A stretch of DNA of 64,000 nt from Flavobacterium sp. (GCF_039595935.1 NZ_JBCNKR010000006.1:2762001-2826000); one strand, 5' to 3'; positions 1 to 9,461 are shown, counted from the stretch's first letter. Program-made: numbers and translations. The notes: generated by a model from the letters alone, not told the origin.

Positions 1-848
1 ACAAGAGCAGGAGGTAAGTCTTTTAATTCAGCTAAACTTGCTTGTAATGGAGAAGCATATTTTTCAGATCTTTTTGCAGTATCAGGTAAATAATTATCCC
101 AGAACCATTTCATCATGTTTTTAGTAAGGAAACGACCGTTTGCATATAAGTTATAAGACTCAGTTTCAAAATTAGCATCGGTTACCGGCCATAATAAAAC
201 TTGTAATTTAATATGAGGTCCTTTTTTATCTTTTGCCATTAAAGTAATCGCAGCAGTCATATTTCCACCCACACTATTACCTACAACAGCAAGGTTTTTA
301 CCATTTACACCAATTTCTTTTCCGTTTTCGGCAACCCATTGAGTTGCAGCGTAAATTTCGTTGATTGCAACAGGATATTGAGCCTCTGGAGACGGAGTGT
401 AATCTGGGAAAACTGCAACTGCACCGCTTTCTACTACCAAATCTCTTACTAATCTTCTATGAGTAGGGTAATCTCCTAAAACCCATCCTCCGCCGTGAAT
501 GAAGATAAATACCGGCGCATTTGTTTTAGCGCCTTTAGGTTTTGTAATATGTATTTTTACTTTTAAACCGTTTTGAGAAATTACTTTTTCAGATTCTTCA
601 ATTCCGGAATAATCAACTTCTACAGATTTTTGAGCGCCAACCAAAACGTTTCTGGCATCTGTAACTGATAATTGTTCCAAAGGTTTTCCGTCACCAGAAT
701 TTAAGGCATTTAAAAAGCCTCTTACTTCTGTAAAAATTTCCGGGTCATTTTGTCCTTTATAAGGTCTTTCTTGTGCTGAAGCAACTGTATTTACAATTAA
801 CAATGCTGCAATAAATAAACTCTGTTTTAATGCTTTAATAGTTTTCAT
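1..848 (-). CDS. Secreted alpha/beta hydrolase (HSL-type esterase), 3' end outside window
   Basis: The reading frame starts at ATG 848-846 and runs off the left edge, so about 282 N-terminal residues are visible. A Sec signal peptide ends near ASAQ. The oxyanion-hole motif HGGGW lies near residue 117 and the nucleophile elbow GNSVGG near residue 191; these are hallmarks of the hormone-sensitive-lipase group of alpha/beta hydrolases, which cleave carboxyl esters. The catalytic Asp and His would lie in the unseen part. It follows the AraC-type gene by 79 bp on the same strand, so that regulator may control it (inference). The natural substrate cannot be told from sequence. Confidence 0.85.
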   Translation of the reverse strand, partial: MKTIKALKQSLFIAALLIVNTVASAQERPYKGQNDPEIFTEVRGFLNALNSGDGKPLEQLSVTDARNVLVGAQKSVEVDYSGIEESEKVISQNGLKVKIHITKPKGAKTNAPVFIFIHGGGWVLGDYPTHRRLVRDLVVESGAVAVFPDYTPSPEAQYPVAINEIYAATQWVAENGKEIGVNGKNLAVVGNSVGGNMTAAITLMAKDKKGPHIKLQVLLWPVTDANFETESYNLYANGRFLTKNMMKWFWDNYLPDTAKRSEKYASPLQASLAELKDLPPAL

Positions 849-927
849 ATCTTTTGTGTTTTTAATTATTTATAATTTGATAGGACAAAGATATGGCGCT
901 TATAAAGCTCTCAAAATGGATAAAAGT

Positions 928-1797
928 CTATTCTAATTGTACATTTTTCCCTTGAAGGTATTTTTTCTTGAAATTCGACGGAGTGTCGCCAACTTTGTTG
1001 GTAAAAAGGCGGTTAAAATAAGCTGGATCTTCATATCCGAGCTGATAAGCAATCTCTTTTACACTTAAAGAAGAATAGCCCAAAAGCCTTTTTGCTTCGA
1101 GAATAATTCTGTCCTTAATAATATCATTAGGCTGCGAAAGTTCTAAACGGTTGAATTTATTCGAAAGCGTTTTGGGAGCCAGACCTAATATATCAGCATA
1201 ATCGGCAACAGTATGTTTGGTTCTGAAATGAATTTCAACCAGTCGGCTGAAATCCCTAAAAAAATCCATTTCTTTAGAAGGTTCATCATTTAAAGCTCCC
1301 AGCTGTTGTATTTTCCAGATTCGGGTTGCTTTAATAATAAGCTGTTTCAAATACGTTCGAATCATTTCCTCCTGCGAAGAATCGGGCGAAATAAACTCTT
1401 CCTGAATCTGGTTGAAAATGCCTTCAATAAACAAAACCTCTTTATCAGGCAAGGTTGTCATTGGCATTTCAAAAATATTATTGAATAAAAGTCCGTCGCA
1501 GGCAACCTCGGCATCATGAATCTGTACGCAGTAAAAATCCCGGTTATAGTACATAAAATAACCTGGCTTTTTACCTTCTTCATTAATCTGCAGGTATTGA
1601 TTGCTGTTTATAAAAAACAAAGAAGGATTTAAAGTTTGATAATGTTTAAAATCAATGGTTATTTGATAATCTTCCGGAACATACAAAACCTTAATATAGG
1701 CTTTGTAATCATCACTGTTAATTTCGTCAACAGTTTCCTGATTCAAAATCAGAAATCCCAGTTTTTTATAATTAGATTCAAATATTGGATGATTCAT
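928..1797 (-). CDS. AraC family transcriptional regulator
   Basis: A 289-residue protein with an N-terminal sensory half of cupin-like size (about 1-180) and a C-terminal double helix-turn-helix of the AraC/XylS type (about 190-285). The second helix-turn-helix signature includes VKEIAYQLGYEDPAYFNRLF. Such proteins usually activate a neighbouring gene in response to a small molecule. The gene lies directly upstream of the secreted esterase on the same strand. The ATG at 1797-1795 gives the family's normal length. Ligand and targets are unknown. Confidence 0.88.
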   Translation of the reverse strand: MNHPIFESNYKKLGFLILNQETVDEINSDDYKAYIKVLYVPEDYQITIDFKHYQTLNPSLFFINSNQYLQINEEGKKPGYFMYYNRDFYCVQIHDAEVACDGLLFNNIFEMPMTTLPDKEVLFIEGIFNQIQEEFISPDSSQEEMIRTYLKQLIIKATRIWKIQQLGALNDEPSKEMDFFRDFSRLVEIHFRTKHTVADYADILGLAPKTLSNKFNRLELSQPNDIIKDRIILEAKRLLGYSSLSVKEIAYQLGYEDPAYFNRLFTNKVGDTPSNFKKKYLQGKNVQLE

Positions 1798-1848
1798 TGA
1801 AGTTTATTTTGGTTTTGGAATTTAATTATTTTTTGGCAGAGCCGAAGT

Positions 1849-2409
1849 TTAATTTGAGCTTATTTGAAGATGATCGAGCTTTTTTCCAACCAAAGCCTTT
1901 TCGCCCACCACTTTAAAACCAAGTTTTAAATAAAGGTTTTTTGCCAGCGGTTTATCTTCTTCAACCAACAAACCTAAAGTCTCTTTATTTTTAGTAACAT
2001 ATTCATCAATCAAAAACAAAAGTAATTTAGATCCAATTCCTTTTCCTTGTTGATTTGGATTTACCCCCAATGAATCAATATAAAATTCTCCGGCGCGCGT
2101 TTCAAACTCAGGATCAAATTCTGGGTTGTAATTTTCTCGAACATATTCTACAATTGGCAGGCGTAAAGCTTCAATATCAGATCCGTTATAAACATTTACT
2201 GCGCCAATGATTTCGTTGTTTTCTTCGGCAACAAAACAATTTTCATACGAATATTGATTGTTTTCTCTTTCAACAAAATATTGCAGAAGATCTTTAGCAG
2301 CTGTGTAATCTTTTTTGTTGATGAATTTATAAAGAAGATCTTCCATTGCCAATAATAATATAGGAGCAATTTGTTTGGAGTCGGAGAGTTTGGCTTTTCG
2401 GATAATCAT
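1849..2409 (-). CDS. GNAT family N-acetyltransferase
   Basis: A 186-residue acetyl-CoA-dependent N-acetyltransferase when started at ATG 2409-2407 (MIIRKAKLSD), the usual start of GNAT proteins. An upstream TTG at 2433 would add eight residues but is less likely. The acetyl-CoA pyrophosphate-binding loop is visible as NQQGKGIGSKLL, and the C-terminal strand region LYLKLGFKVVGE is typical of the fold. The acceptor substrate is not identifiable. It stands alone, followed downstream on its strand by the AraC gene. Confidence 0.8.
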   Translation of the reverse strand: MIIRKAKLSDSKQIAPILLLAMEDLLYKFINKKDYTAAKDLLQYFVERENNQYSYENCFVAEENNEIIGAVNVYNGSDIEALRLPIVEYVRENYNPEFDPEFETRAGEFYIDSLGVNPNQQGKGIGSKLLLFLIDEYVTKNKETLGLLVEEDKPLAKNLYLKLGFKVVGEKALVGKKLDHLQISSN

Positions 2410-2467
2410 TTTGAAGAGAATTTCGTTTAGCAAATTTAAGTTTTTTTAAACATAGTTATGAGTGTAA

Positions 2468-2500
2468 AGCTTTGTCAAAGTTTTAAACTTTGACAAAGCT
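2468..2500. repeat. Perfect 33-bp palindrome with one-base centre
   Basis: Arms 2468-2483 and 2485-2500 (AGCTTTGTCAAAGTTT and its exact complement) are separated by a single T. A similar hairpin of different sequence lies at 62693-62717. It is intergenic, has no T-run on either side, and is therefore more likely a dispersed repeat than a terminator. Confidence 0.8.
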
Positions 2501-2516
2501 ATGCGTGGTAAATTCT

Positions 2517-2571
2517 CCCGCAGATTTGGCAGATTTAGCTGATTAATAAAAATATCTGCTAAATCTGCGGG
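2517..2571. repeat. Inverted repeat, CCCGCAGATTT type
   Basis: CCCGCAGATTTGGCAGAT at 2517-2534 is answered by ATCTGCTAAATCTGCGGG at 2554-2571, 18-bp arms with one mismatch. Related intergenic copies built on (A)AATCTGCG occur at 47271-47355 and, more decayed, at 49790-49890. An open frame of 60 codons on the minus strand across this repeat is not a gene. Confidence 0.75.
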
Positions 2572-2670
2572 AAACAAAAAAACATTCCTAAATCTGCGTA
2601 AAAAAACATAGTGAAGAATTTGTACCAATATTGCATAAAAATATACCAGCTTTAAGACGTAAACCCCTCG

Positions 2671-2678
2671 TATCTTTG
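2671..2678 (+). promoter_or_regulatory. Bacteroidota -7 promoter element (TATCTTTG)
   Basis: TATCTTTG matches the TAnnTTTG consensus of the main sigma factor in Bacteroidota. It lies 31 bp before the ATG of the MDR oxidoreductase. The -33 region (CTTTA near 2650) is only a weak match. Confidence 0.5.
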
Positions 2679-2709
2679 TTAGTATATTTTAAACCAAAAT
2701 TTAGAAAAA

Positions 2710-3723
2710 ATGAAAGCAATAGGATTTAAAACCTCATTACCTATAGAAAACACAGATAGTTTTATTGAATTTGAAACTGTAAAACCAATACCCGGAGCGC
2801 ATGATTTATTAGTAAAAATTGATGCTATTTCAGTAAATCCGGTTGATTTTAAAATTCGCCAGAGCGGTGCCAAAGACACTGTTCTCGAAACACCCAAAAT
2901 TATTGGCTGGGATGCCGTAGGAATTGTACAGGCAGTGGGAGAAAAAGTAACCTTATTTGAAGTTGGCGATCCGGTTTATTATGCCGGAGATTTAACCAAA
3001 CAAGGCAGCAACGCGGAGTGTCAGGTTATTGATGAAAGGATTGTAGGGAATAAACCAACATCTTTAACGAATGCTGAAGCAGCTGTGATTCCGTTAACAG
3101 GATTAACAGCCTGGGAAATTTTGTTTGACAGAATTAGAATCAGTCCTGAAAAAGACAAAGGAAAATCTATTTTAATTATTGGAGGTGCCGGAGGTGTTGG
3201 TTCTATCGCCATTCAGCTATCAAAAAAAATAGCGGGATTAACCGTTATTGCCACTGCTTCGAGACCCGAAACTGTTGAATGGTGCAAAAAACAAGGAGCC
3301 GATTTTGTGGTAGATCATAAAGATTTAATTAATTCGGTTAGAGAGGCAGGTTTTCAGCATGTAGATTTTATTTTGGATTTTGTTGACACGAATGCATATT
3401 GGGACATTATGGCCGAATTGATTAAACCTCAGGGACATATCGCCTCAATTACCGGAAGTGCCGAACCTGTTGTTTTAAATAAACTGAAAAGTAAAAGTGT
3501 GTCTTTTTCATGGGAATTGATGTATACACGTTCGATGTTTCAAACTGATGACATGATCGAACAGCATCATATTCTCAACAAAATTGCTGATTTACTTGAT
3601 GAAGGGATTTTAAAAACAACTTTAAAAGAAACTTATAAAGGACTTTCTGCAGAAAATCTTAAAAAAGCACATGAGCGTTTAGAATCAGGAAAAACTATTG
3701 GTAAAATTGCCATTAAATTTTAA
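2710..3723 (+). CDS. Zinc-type alcohol dehydrogenase-like MDR oxidoreductase
   Basis: A 337-residue medium-chain dehydrogenase/reductase. The N-terminal GroES-like domain carries the signature AISVNPVDFKIR, and the Rossmann fold begins with GGAGGVGS near residue 158, binding NAD(P)H. The usual catalytic zinc ligands are not evident, which fits the zinc-type-alcohol-dehydrogenase-like and quinone-oxidoreductase branch that reduces quinones or enals. It is monocistronic: a -7 promoter element precedes it and an intrinsic terminator follows at 3746. The substrate is unknown. Confidence 0.87.
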   Translation: MKAIGFKTSLPIENTDSFIEFETVKPIPGAHDLLVKIDAISVNPVDFKIRQSGAKDTVLETPKIIGWDAVGIVQAVGEKVTLFEVGDPVYYAGDLTKQGSNAECQVIDERIVGNKPTSLTNAEAAVIPLTGLTAWEILFDRIRISPEKDKGKSILIIGGAGGVGSIAIQLSKKIAGLTVIATASRPETVEWCKKQGADFVVDHKDLINSVREAGFQHVDFILDFVDTNAYWDIMAELIKPQGHIASITGSAEPVVLNKLKSKSVSFSWELMYTRSMFQTDDMIEQHHILNKIADLLDEGILKTTLKETYKGLSAENLKKAHERLESGKTIGKIAIKF

Positions 3724-3745
3724 AAACATTTTCTCATTATAATGA

Positions 3746-3776
3746 AAATCCCATTTTCCATAAATGGGATTTTTTG
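3746..3776 (+). terminator. Intrinsic terminator after the MDR gene
   Basis: AAATCCCATTT (3746-3756) pairs with AAATGGGATTT (3762-3772) and is followed by a T-rich run, 22 bp after the stop codon. Confidence 0.85.
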
Positions 3777-3784
3777 TTTTATAG

Positions 3785-3812
3785 ATTCAAACATTTCTAT
3801 GGAACGTAAATG
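3785..3812. repeat. Decayed arm of the TTCCTACGGAACG repeat family
   Basis: The stretch AAACATTTCTATGGAACGTA resembles the inner arm AAACGTTCCTACGGAACGTA of the nested elements at 11105, 27762 and 35918, with several substitutions. Only one arm is left. Confidence 0.45.
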
Positions 3813-3943
3813 ACGATGATGGAATAATAACTTGATTTTTAATACGTTTAATTCTGTAAGTCTTTCCTTAAATTATATAATTTTTTTCATTTTTGATTTT
3901 AGATATTTATTACTATAACCCAAATTAATTTAAAATAACTATT

Positions 3944-5167
3944 ATGAAAAATTTAAAGTACATTTTTATTCTTTCTACTGCATTGTTGGCCTTTAGCTGC
4001 AACAACGACGATACTCCTGAAAACGGAGGCGGAACGGTAACAGACCCTGTAGAAACTAAACCGGCAAATACACAATATAAACCTGCATTTGCGGGTCAGA
4101 CCAGAATTAACGGAATGACAACAAATACAGAGTTCAAAGCGGATATTATTACATCATCATTATCAAGTCCGTGGGGCGTAAAAGTACTTCCTGACGGAAG
4201 ATTAATTGTAACTCAAAAAGCAGGAACAATGCGTATTGTAACCGCTGCAGGAGTAGTAAGCGAGCCTATTACAGGTCTGCCAGCTGTAAATCCTGCGGGA
4301 CAGGGAGGTTTACTGGGTTTATGTCTGGATCCTGATTTTAGTTCTAACAGAATGATTTACTGGGTATTTTCGGAAGCTGTTACGGGAGGAAATATTTCTG
4401 CTGTTGCCAAAGGAAGATTAGCAAACGACGAAAAAACTATTGAAAACGCAACGGTAATTTATCGTTCAAGTCCGGCAAATGCAAGTGATTTACACTACGG
4501 AGGACGTATTCTTTTTGATCAGACCGGAAATCTTGTAGCAAGCACAGGAGAGCGTTCTGTTTTGCAGACAAGACCTTTGGCGCAATCTTTAACAGCTAGT
4601 CTTGGAAAAGTGATACGAATTACCAAAGAAGGACAGCCGGCATCTGGAAATCCGGTTTTTGCAGGTGGAAATGCTTTACCTGAAATTTATACTTACGGAC
4701 ATAGAAATCCACAGGGACTTGCAATTCATCCGGTTACAAAAGAAATTTGGCAAAGCGAACACGGACCAAGAGGCGGCGATGAAATTAATCGTTTAAAAGC
4801 CGGAGCTAATTACGGATGGCCAACAATTACTTATGGAATTGAATACAGCGGACAAGTAATTGGAGATGCAATTCAGCAGAAAGACGGTATGGAACAGCCT
4901 GTTTATTACTGGGATCCTGTAATTTCTCCTAGCGGAATGACTTTTTATACAGGAAATCGTGTTCCGGAATGGGAAAATAATCTTTTTATTGGTTCGCTTA
5001 GTGCTACTCATATCGCACGTTTGGTGATACGTGATAATAAAGTAGTAGGAGAGGAAAGACTTCTTGCCAGCGAAGGTCAGCGTTTTAGAGATATTACTCA
5101 AGGAAGCGACGGTGCATTGTATGCTGTTACAGATCAGGGTAGACTTTATAAAATTGATAAGAAATAA
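3944..5167 (+). CDS. PQQ-dependent sugar dehydrogenase-like lipoprotein
   Basis: A 407-residue exported protein with a lipoprotein signal peptide (ALLAFSC, Cys19) and a Thr/Pro-rich linker, then a six-bladed beta-propeller of the soluble glucose dehydrogenase/Yli family. Family signatures are SSPWGVKVLPDG near the start of the propeller, GHRNPQGLAIHP, and EHGPRGGDEIN followed by GANYGWP. Homologues oxidise aldose sugars with pyrroloquinoline quinone and calcium. The product is probably anchored in the envelope. Whether this organism makes or imports PQQ cannot be seen here. The gene is flanked by terminators and is probably transcribed alone. Confidence 0.87.
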   Translation: MKNLKYIFILSTALLAFSCNNDDTPENGGGTVTDPVETKPANTQYKPAFAGQTRINGMTTNTEFKADIITSSLSSPWGVKVLPDGRLIVTQKAGTMRIVTAAGVVSEPITGLPAVNPAGQGGLLGLCLDPDFSSNRMIYWVFSEAVTGGNISAVAKGRLANDEKTIENATVIYRSSPANASDLHYGGRILFDQTGNLVASTGERSVLQTRPLAQSLTASLGKVIRITKEGQPASGNPVFAGGNALPEIYTYGHRNPQGLAIHPVTKEIWQSEHGPRGGDEINRLKAGANYGWPTITYGIEYSGQVIGDAIQQKDGMEQPVYYWDPVISPSGMTFYTGNRVPEWENNLFIGSLSATHIARLVIRDNKVVGEERLLASEGQRFRDITQGSDGALYAVTDQGRLYKIDKK

Positions 5168-5172
5168 GTTTT

Positions 5173-5222
5173 TTTAGTTATGAGTTAGAAGTTATGAATT
5201 ATAAGTTAAACTAAGAACTCAT
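5173..5222. repeat. Short degenerate TTATGAGTTA array
   Basis: Imperfect tandem units of TTATGAGT, TTAGAAG, TTATGAAT and TTATAAGT. It is the same class of sequence as the longer arrays at 11014-11075 and 53684-53762. Confidence 0.5.
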
Positions 5223-5254
5223 CATACTATAAATACTTAAATAAATATAAAAAG

Positions 5255-5290
5255 AAAGAGGAGAATTTCATTTTTGAAATTCTCCTCTTT
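5255..5290. terminator. Bidirectional intrinsic terminator between convergent genes
   Basis: AAAGAGGAGAATTTCA (5255-5270) and its perfect complement (5275-5290) form a 16-bp stem with a TTTT loop. T-runs lie on the plus strand downstream and A-runs upstream, so it can serve both the sugar dehydrogenase and the minus-strand gene ending at 5320. Confidence 0.88.
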
Positions 5291-5319
5291 CTTTTTACAA
5301 TACTGTTTAGAAGAAAGAT

Positions 5320-6813
5320 CTATTTAATGGTAATGGTCATATTAGGTACGACAATATCTCCGTTTGCTCCTGTATAACGCTGTGCAAAAACTTCAATGTA
5401 ATCGTTGTTTACAAGTTCGGTTGTTGCATTTAAAGGAAGCACCACAATATCGTTAAGTATTTGTCCTCTTCCATAAATTTTATACTGACTTATGACGGTT
5501 CCATTTTTTGCTATATAAATAATATAAGTTCCAGCTCCTGGTACTTGAAAAGAAATTGAACCTCCTATCTGAAAAATTCTTTTTTTCTTTCCCTGATAAC
5601 GTAAACGGTTTGCAGCATCAGTAGAGAACCTAAACAAATTAGAGTAGGTAGTTAAGGGAGTTCCAGAACCTACTTTTACGGTATTACTTGGGTTTAAATT
5701 ATTTGTAAAACTAACTGCCAGACCGCTTCCTACGGTGTAATCCATAGAAAAGTCACCAACAGCATTGGCATCAGTTTCGGTTGGAATTCCCGCAGCTCTA
5801 ACATTCCAGCTGTTATTAAAGTTATATCCTGTATAAGAACCCGTTGTATAGCCTTTTACATATCCAGCCGTATTTGTTCCGGTAAAAACTACAGATTCTA
5901 ATACGGCATCACCTGTAATTGTAAGTCCGCTGGTAGAAACATCAAATCCTATTGCAGTTCCGTCAACCTGACTAAATCCGCCTTGTTTTTCTACTAAAGT
6001 AAATGTTCCGGTTAGTTTTTCATAAGTGCCGGCATTATTATTAAACCAACCCATATTACTTAATAAAAGCTGACTAATGTTGTTATAGGTTATTCCGTTT
6101 GTATTTCCTGAAAAATTGATAATACTCAAAAATACAAGCCCAAAACCAGATATTGTACCCACACTAGCAGAATTGGCTACAATACAATCTCTAAAAATTA
6201 AGTTTTGAGTTGCCGCACCATTTAAGTTGAAAACACTTCCTGTAGCAGCTCTAATGGTTAAACTTCGTATACTTCCTCCGGTTGCGCCTTCAAATATATT
6301 GCCACTCGTTCTAAGAATAATATCGTCATTAGAATCTAAACCGTGCACATAAGCATTATTTAAATCAATAGGGAAATTAAACGTTACTGTACCGTTTATT
6401 TCATACAATGTATTAGAGTTTAAAACATATTTAGCACCGCCGCCCGCAGCTAATTCGGTAGCCAAAACAGTTGCGAGATTATCTGTAGATCGTATACGCT
6501 TGAAGTTTAATCTCGGATTTATACCGCTGCTTACCACCACCCATGAAGTCGAACCCGAAGAATAATAATAAAGAGCTTTCAAATCGGTATCGTAAACTAT
6601 TAAACCATCAGCAGGAGAAGCTATGGCAGTTCTTTGTGCAGTTGTCATTCTGGGAGCCAGCATTCCCTGAGTTGTTGAGGTAATGTCTAATACGGCACTT
6701 GCATTAGGAGTTACTGTTCCAATCCCAATTTGTGCATTTCCAATGAATGATAAAAGGAAAAAAAACAGTATTATGAATGTTCTATTATTTTTTAGAGAAG
6801 TTGTAGTTATCAT
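5320..6813 (-). CDS. Secreted surface protein, adhesin-like N-terminus
   Basis: A 497-residue protein with a Sec signal peptide (cleavage near GNAQIG). Residues 51-94 carry the block PRMTTAQRTAIASP followed by GLIVYDTD and YYYSSGSTSWV, common at the N-terminus of large secreted Bacteroidota proteins. The middle part is rich in short Asn/Thr/Gly-containing strands and looks like a beta-helix or beta-sandwich. No enzyme motif or T9SS C-terminal domain is visible. It lies just downstream of the T9SS protein at 6872 on the same strand (58 bp), so the two may be cotranscribed. Function unknown. Confidence 0.75.
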   Translation of the reverse strand: MITTTSLKNNRTFIILFFFLLSFIGNAQIGIGTVTPNASAVLDITSTTQGMLAPRMTTAQRTAIASPADGLIVYDTDLKALYYYSSGSTSWVVVSSGINPRLNFKRIRSTDNLATVLATELAAGGGAKYVLNSNTLYEINGTVTFNFPIDLNNAYVHGLDSNDDIILRTSGNIFEGATGGSIRSLTIRAATGSVFNLNGAATQNLIFRDCIVANSASVGTISGFGLVFLSIINFSGNTNGITYNNISQLLLSNMGWFNNNAGTYEKLTGTFTLVEKQGGFSQVDGTAIGFDVSTSGLTITGDAVLESVVFTGTNTAGYVKGYTTGSYTGYNFNNSWNVRAAGIPTETDANAVGDFSMDYTVGSGLAVSFTNNLNPSNTVKVGSGTPLTTYSNLFRFSTDAANRLRYQGKKKRIFQIGGSISFQVPGAGTYIIYIAKNGTVISQYKIYGRGQILNDIVVLPLNATTELVNNDYIEVFAQRYTGANGDIVVPNMTITIK

Positions 6814-6871
6814 AATTTGGGGTTTTAGTGGTTTGGATAGAATAAAAAACTTTATTTTTTTAATAAGAAGG

Positions 6872-8689
6872 CTACTTGCCGGTATTTGAAATGACTACTT
6901 TTTTGGATATTTTTTCATTCTCAGCAGTTATAAAAGACACAATGTAAACTCCGGAACTTAAACCGGCAGTAGAGAAATTATAAGACTGTTCGGCACCTAA
7001 ATTGTCTTTAAAGCGAACTTTTCTGCCCAGAATATCATAAAGAGTAAACGATTTTAGCTGAATAGCGTCTGGATTGGAAGCTTTTAATAACTGATTGGCG
7101 TTATCCTGACTTATAAAGAAATTGCTTTTTGTTTCTTCATCAACACCCAATGTTTTGTTGGTGAATGCAATTTTAAAACGGTCAGTATAAACTCCAGGCG
7201 CAATTGTTACCTCATAATTTCCGGTTTTAATGTCATGATAAGAAGAATCTAAAGCATCATAAATATAAACCGTCTGCGAAGGATCAAAATTGATGACCTC
7301 AGGAATATAGAATTTAAGTGTCGTATTTTCGGCCGCTTTTACCGTTAAAGGAATTTGTTTGTTTACCTCAAAAGCAACACCTTCGATGATATAACTTTTA
7401 CCATCTACCAAAAAAGTAGCATCATTTGGCAGACTTCCGTCAATATTTAAGGCATCAATTCCGGGATCTACGCCATCTGTAGCCTCAGGTAAAAAAGCAA
7501 GAGCAAGCTGTCTTGTAAACTGATTATTAATAATCGTATTTATTCTAATATGCGGAATATCGTTGCTTTCCTGCTCATTTTGAGTTTCCTGATTTTCGGC
7601 ATCTGTATTTTTTGCTGTTGTGTTAGGTCTGGCAGGTTTTTCAAATTGAGATAAACCAGCACCTTCTTTATAAAATATTCTATATGAATTTCTAAATGCG
7701 ACAGTACCAGTCGAAGCCCCTTTTATAATAAACCCCTGACCAATAGGCGCATATTTTCGCTGTCTCATAAGCCCGGATGACGTTCCAACAGTGTTTAACG
7801 AACCATCACCTTTATAACTATTAAAAGTAGCGGGAACATAAATTCCGTTTGAGCCCAAAGTTCCGGGAGAGTAAGTAGCATAACCGCCTCGATAAGCTGC
7901 GATTAAATGAGAATTGATGGTTTTGTCCTGTTCCCAGAAATAAGCAATTCCTGTACATGCGCTGTTTAAAGGATCTAATAAAAAAGCGTTTAAGTGCATT
8001 GCCGAAGGATAAGGATTTCCGGTAAGGGTAGAAGCATTTGTACCTACAGATACCGTAATGGTACCGTCGTTAGGTTTTCCGCGAAAATCATAACGCTGTG
8101 CGCCTGTACCGCCTGGATTATTAACAACTCCGGTTCCTTCAGGATCAAGAGCGTCGGTTCCGCTGCTGCCTTTCATTGTAAAACCTTCTCCGGGAGCCAG
8201 AGTAGTCGTTGCACCAACCTGAACCCATTGCGAATAACTATTAGCATTTGTTAGTTTGTAAATCCATCGTGAAGCTATGGCAAGCGGATTTGCAGTTCCG
8301 TCAAAACTTTGCAGCGGAAGAATCGTAGCAGCCGTAGCAGCCGTAGAAGTTGTAGGCCTGTTTAATAAAGTGATTCCGAAATTACTGTTTCCGGCCGATG
8401 CACTTCCTACACCTACAGGAGAGCACCAATAATTGTAATCAAAATTATCTGAGCTTCCTTCCTGATAGACAGATATTGTTCCGGTTCCGGAATTTGTTGA
8501 CGTTCCTGTTGTGCCTTGTACGAGCTGCGAAAGATTTCTTAAATATAAATTTGAATTTGCTGCCAGAGTAATGTTTTGCTGTACAAACAATACCTGATTT
8601 TTTACAAAAACCGGAGTACTCGCGCCCACATATATCTGAGAAAAACTTTGAAGGGAGATGATATAAATAAGAAAGGTAATTTTTTTCAT
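6872..8689 (-). CDS. Secreted protein with T9SS type A sorting domain
   Basis: A 605-residue protein with a Sec signal peptide (LQSFSQ) and a C-terminal type A sorting domain (about 520-605: FTLYDILGRKV, then GLSSGVYIVSF and KKVVIS). The type IX secretion system would carry it across the outer membrane and attach it to the surface or release it. The body is Gly/Ser/Thr-rich with many aromatic residues, and no catalytic motif can be recognised. Such proteins often act as adhesins or matrix proteins, but this is inference. The small protein-coding frames on the opposite strand inside it are shadows. Confidence 0.85.
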   Translation of the reverse strand: MKKITFLIYIISLQSFSQIYVGASTPVFVKNQVLFVQQNITLAANSNLYLRNLSQLVQGTTGTSTNSGTGTISVYQEGSSDNFDYNYWCSPVGVGSASAGNSNFGITLLNRPTTSTAATAATILPLQSFDGTANPLAIASRWIYKLTNANSYSQWVQVGATTTLAPGEGFTMKGSSGTDALDPEGTGVVNNPGGTGAQRYDFRGKPNDGTITVSVGTNASTLTGNPYPSAMHLNAFLLDPLNSACTGIAYFWEQDKTINSHLIAAYRGGYATYSPGTLGSNGIYVPATFNSYKGDGSLNTVGTSSGLMRQRKYAPIGQGFIIKGASTGTVAFRNSYRIFYKEGAGLSQFEKPARPNTTAKNTDAENQETQNEQESNDIPHIRINTIINNQFTRQLALAFLPEATDGVDPGIDALNIDGSLPNDATFLVDGKSYIIEGVAFEVNKQIPLTVKAAENTTLKFYIPEVINFDPSQTVYIYDALDSSYHDIKTGNYEVTIAPGVYTDRFKIAFTNKTLGVDEETKSNFFISQDNANQLLKASNPDAIQLKSFTLYDILGRKVRFKDNLGAEQSYNFSTAGLSSGVYIVSFITAENEKISKKVVISNTGK

Positions 8690-8842
8690 AATTCTAAAAT
8701 TAAATTTTACAGAAGACTCTATTTCAAGTAATTTTTACGAAACCCTAACTATTTATTTAACTGAGAAAAACGCTCAAAAAAAATTAGTTGTGAGATTACC
8801 TAATCATTCAGATTTAGGAAGACGTTTTAGTTAAAATCAAAA

Positions 8843-8867
8843 AAATCTTACTCATTAAGTAAGATTT
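8843..8867 (-). terminator. Intrinsic terminator for the thioesterase unit
   Basis: On the minus strand AAATCTTACT (8867-8858) pairs with AGTAAGATTT (8852-8843), followed by a T-run at 8845-8839. It lies about 110 bp after the thioesterase stop codon. Confidence 0.7.
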
Positions 8868-8975
8868 AAGAAATTTACTATATTCAAATGTATTCTATGT
8901 AAGACGGAATTTCTTACATTATTTTTGTGAGAAATTACATAATTACCATTTTAACATTTTGAATATAAAAGAGTA

Positions 8976-9419
8976 TTAAAGCACTTTTTTTACAACATTT
9001 GTCTTAAAAAGATTGGAGTATCCTCTGGCAATTAATCGGGTTTCAGATTCGTTCCAAATCTCACATTGCGCATTTACAAATTGTTTACCTTTTTTTACGA
9101 TGGCTGTTTTGGCCAAAATAATATCACCGGAGTGAGCCGGAGCAAAATAATCCATGTTTAGATTTATAGTAGTGTAAAAATGTTCTTCATCAAGAGAAAA
9201 TAACGTTGCACCAATACAATCATCTACAATAGCAGCTGTAACACCTCCATGAAGAGATTTAATAGGATTGGTCATTTCATCCCGAATAAGATATTTAAAA
9301 GTTACTGTTCCCGGTTCGGCAGCAACAACTATTGGATTCATCCAAAGCATAAAAGGAGATGGCGAAAGGGTGAATTCACCACCAATGTGATCTTGCAGTA
9401 CTTGTAATCTAGTTTTCAT
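8976..9419 (-). CDS. PaaI-type hotdog thioesterase
   Basis: A 147-residue single hotdog-fold domain. The signature SLHGGVTAAIVDDCIGATLF carries the family's helix with HGG and Asp, followed by TTINLNMDYFAPAHSGD. Relatives hydrolyse acyl-CoA thioesters. The gene sits directly downstream of a TetR-type regulator on the same strand, and its promoter region contains a 16-bp operator-like sequence identical to the one before the regulator. TetR control is therefore likely. The acyl-CoA substrate is unknown. Confidence 0.85.
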   Translation of the reverse strand: MKTRLQVLQDHIGGEFTLSPSPFMLWMNPIVVAAEPGTVTFKYLIRDEMTNPIKSLHGGVTAAIVDDCIGATLFSLDEEHFYTTINLNMDYFAPAHSGDIILAKTAIVKKGKQFVNAQCEIWNESETRLIARGYSNLFKTNVVKKVL

Positions 9420-9445
9420 TTTATTTTATTATTTTAATTATTAAT

Positions 9446-9461
9446 TATACCAATCGGTATA
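9446..9461. promoter_or_regulatory. Putative TetR operator before the thioesterase
   Basis: TATACCAATCGGTATA has complementary arms TATACC/GGTATA around AATC. The identical 16-mer occurs at 10118-10133 before the TetR gene. It lies 27 bp before the thioesterase start. Confidence 0.75.

Noticed and set aside
2446..2628. 60-codon frame on the minus strand
   Set aside because: It is made of two inverted repeats and has no protein-like composition.
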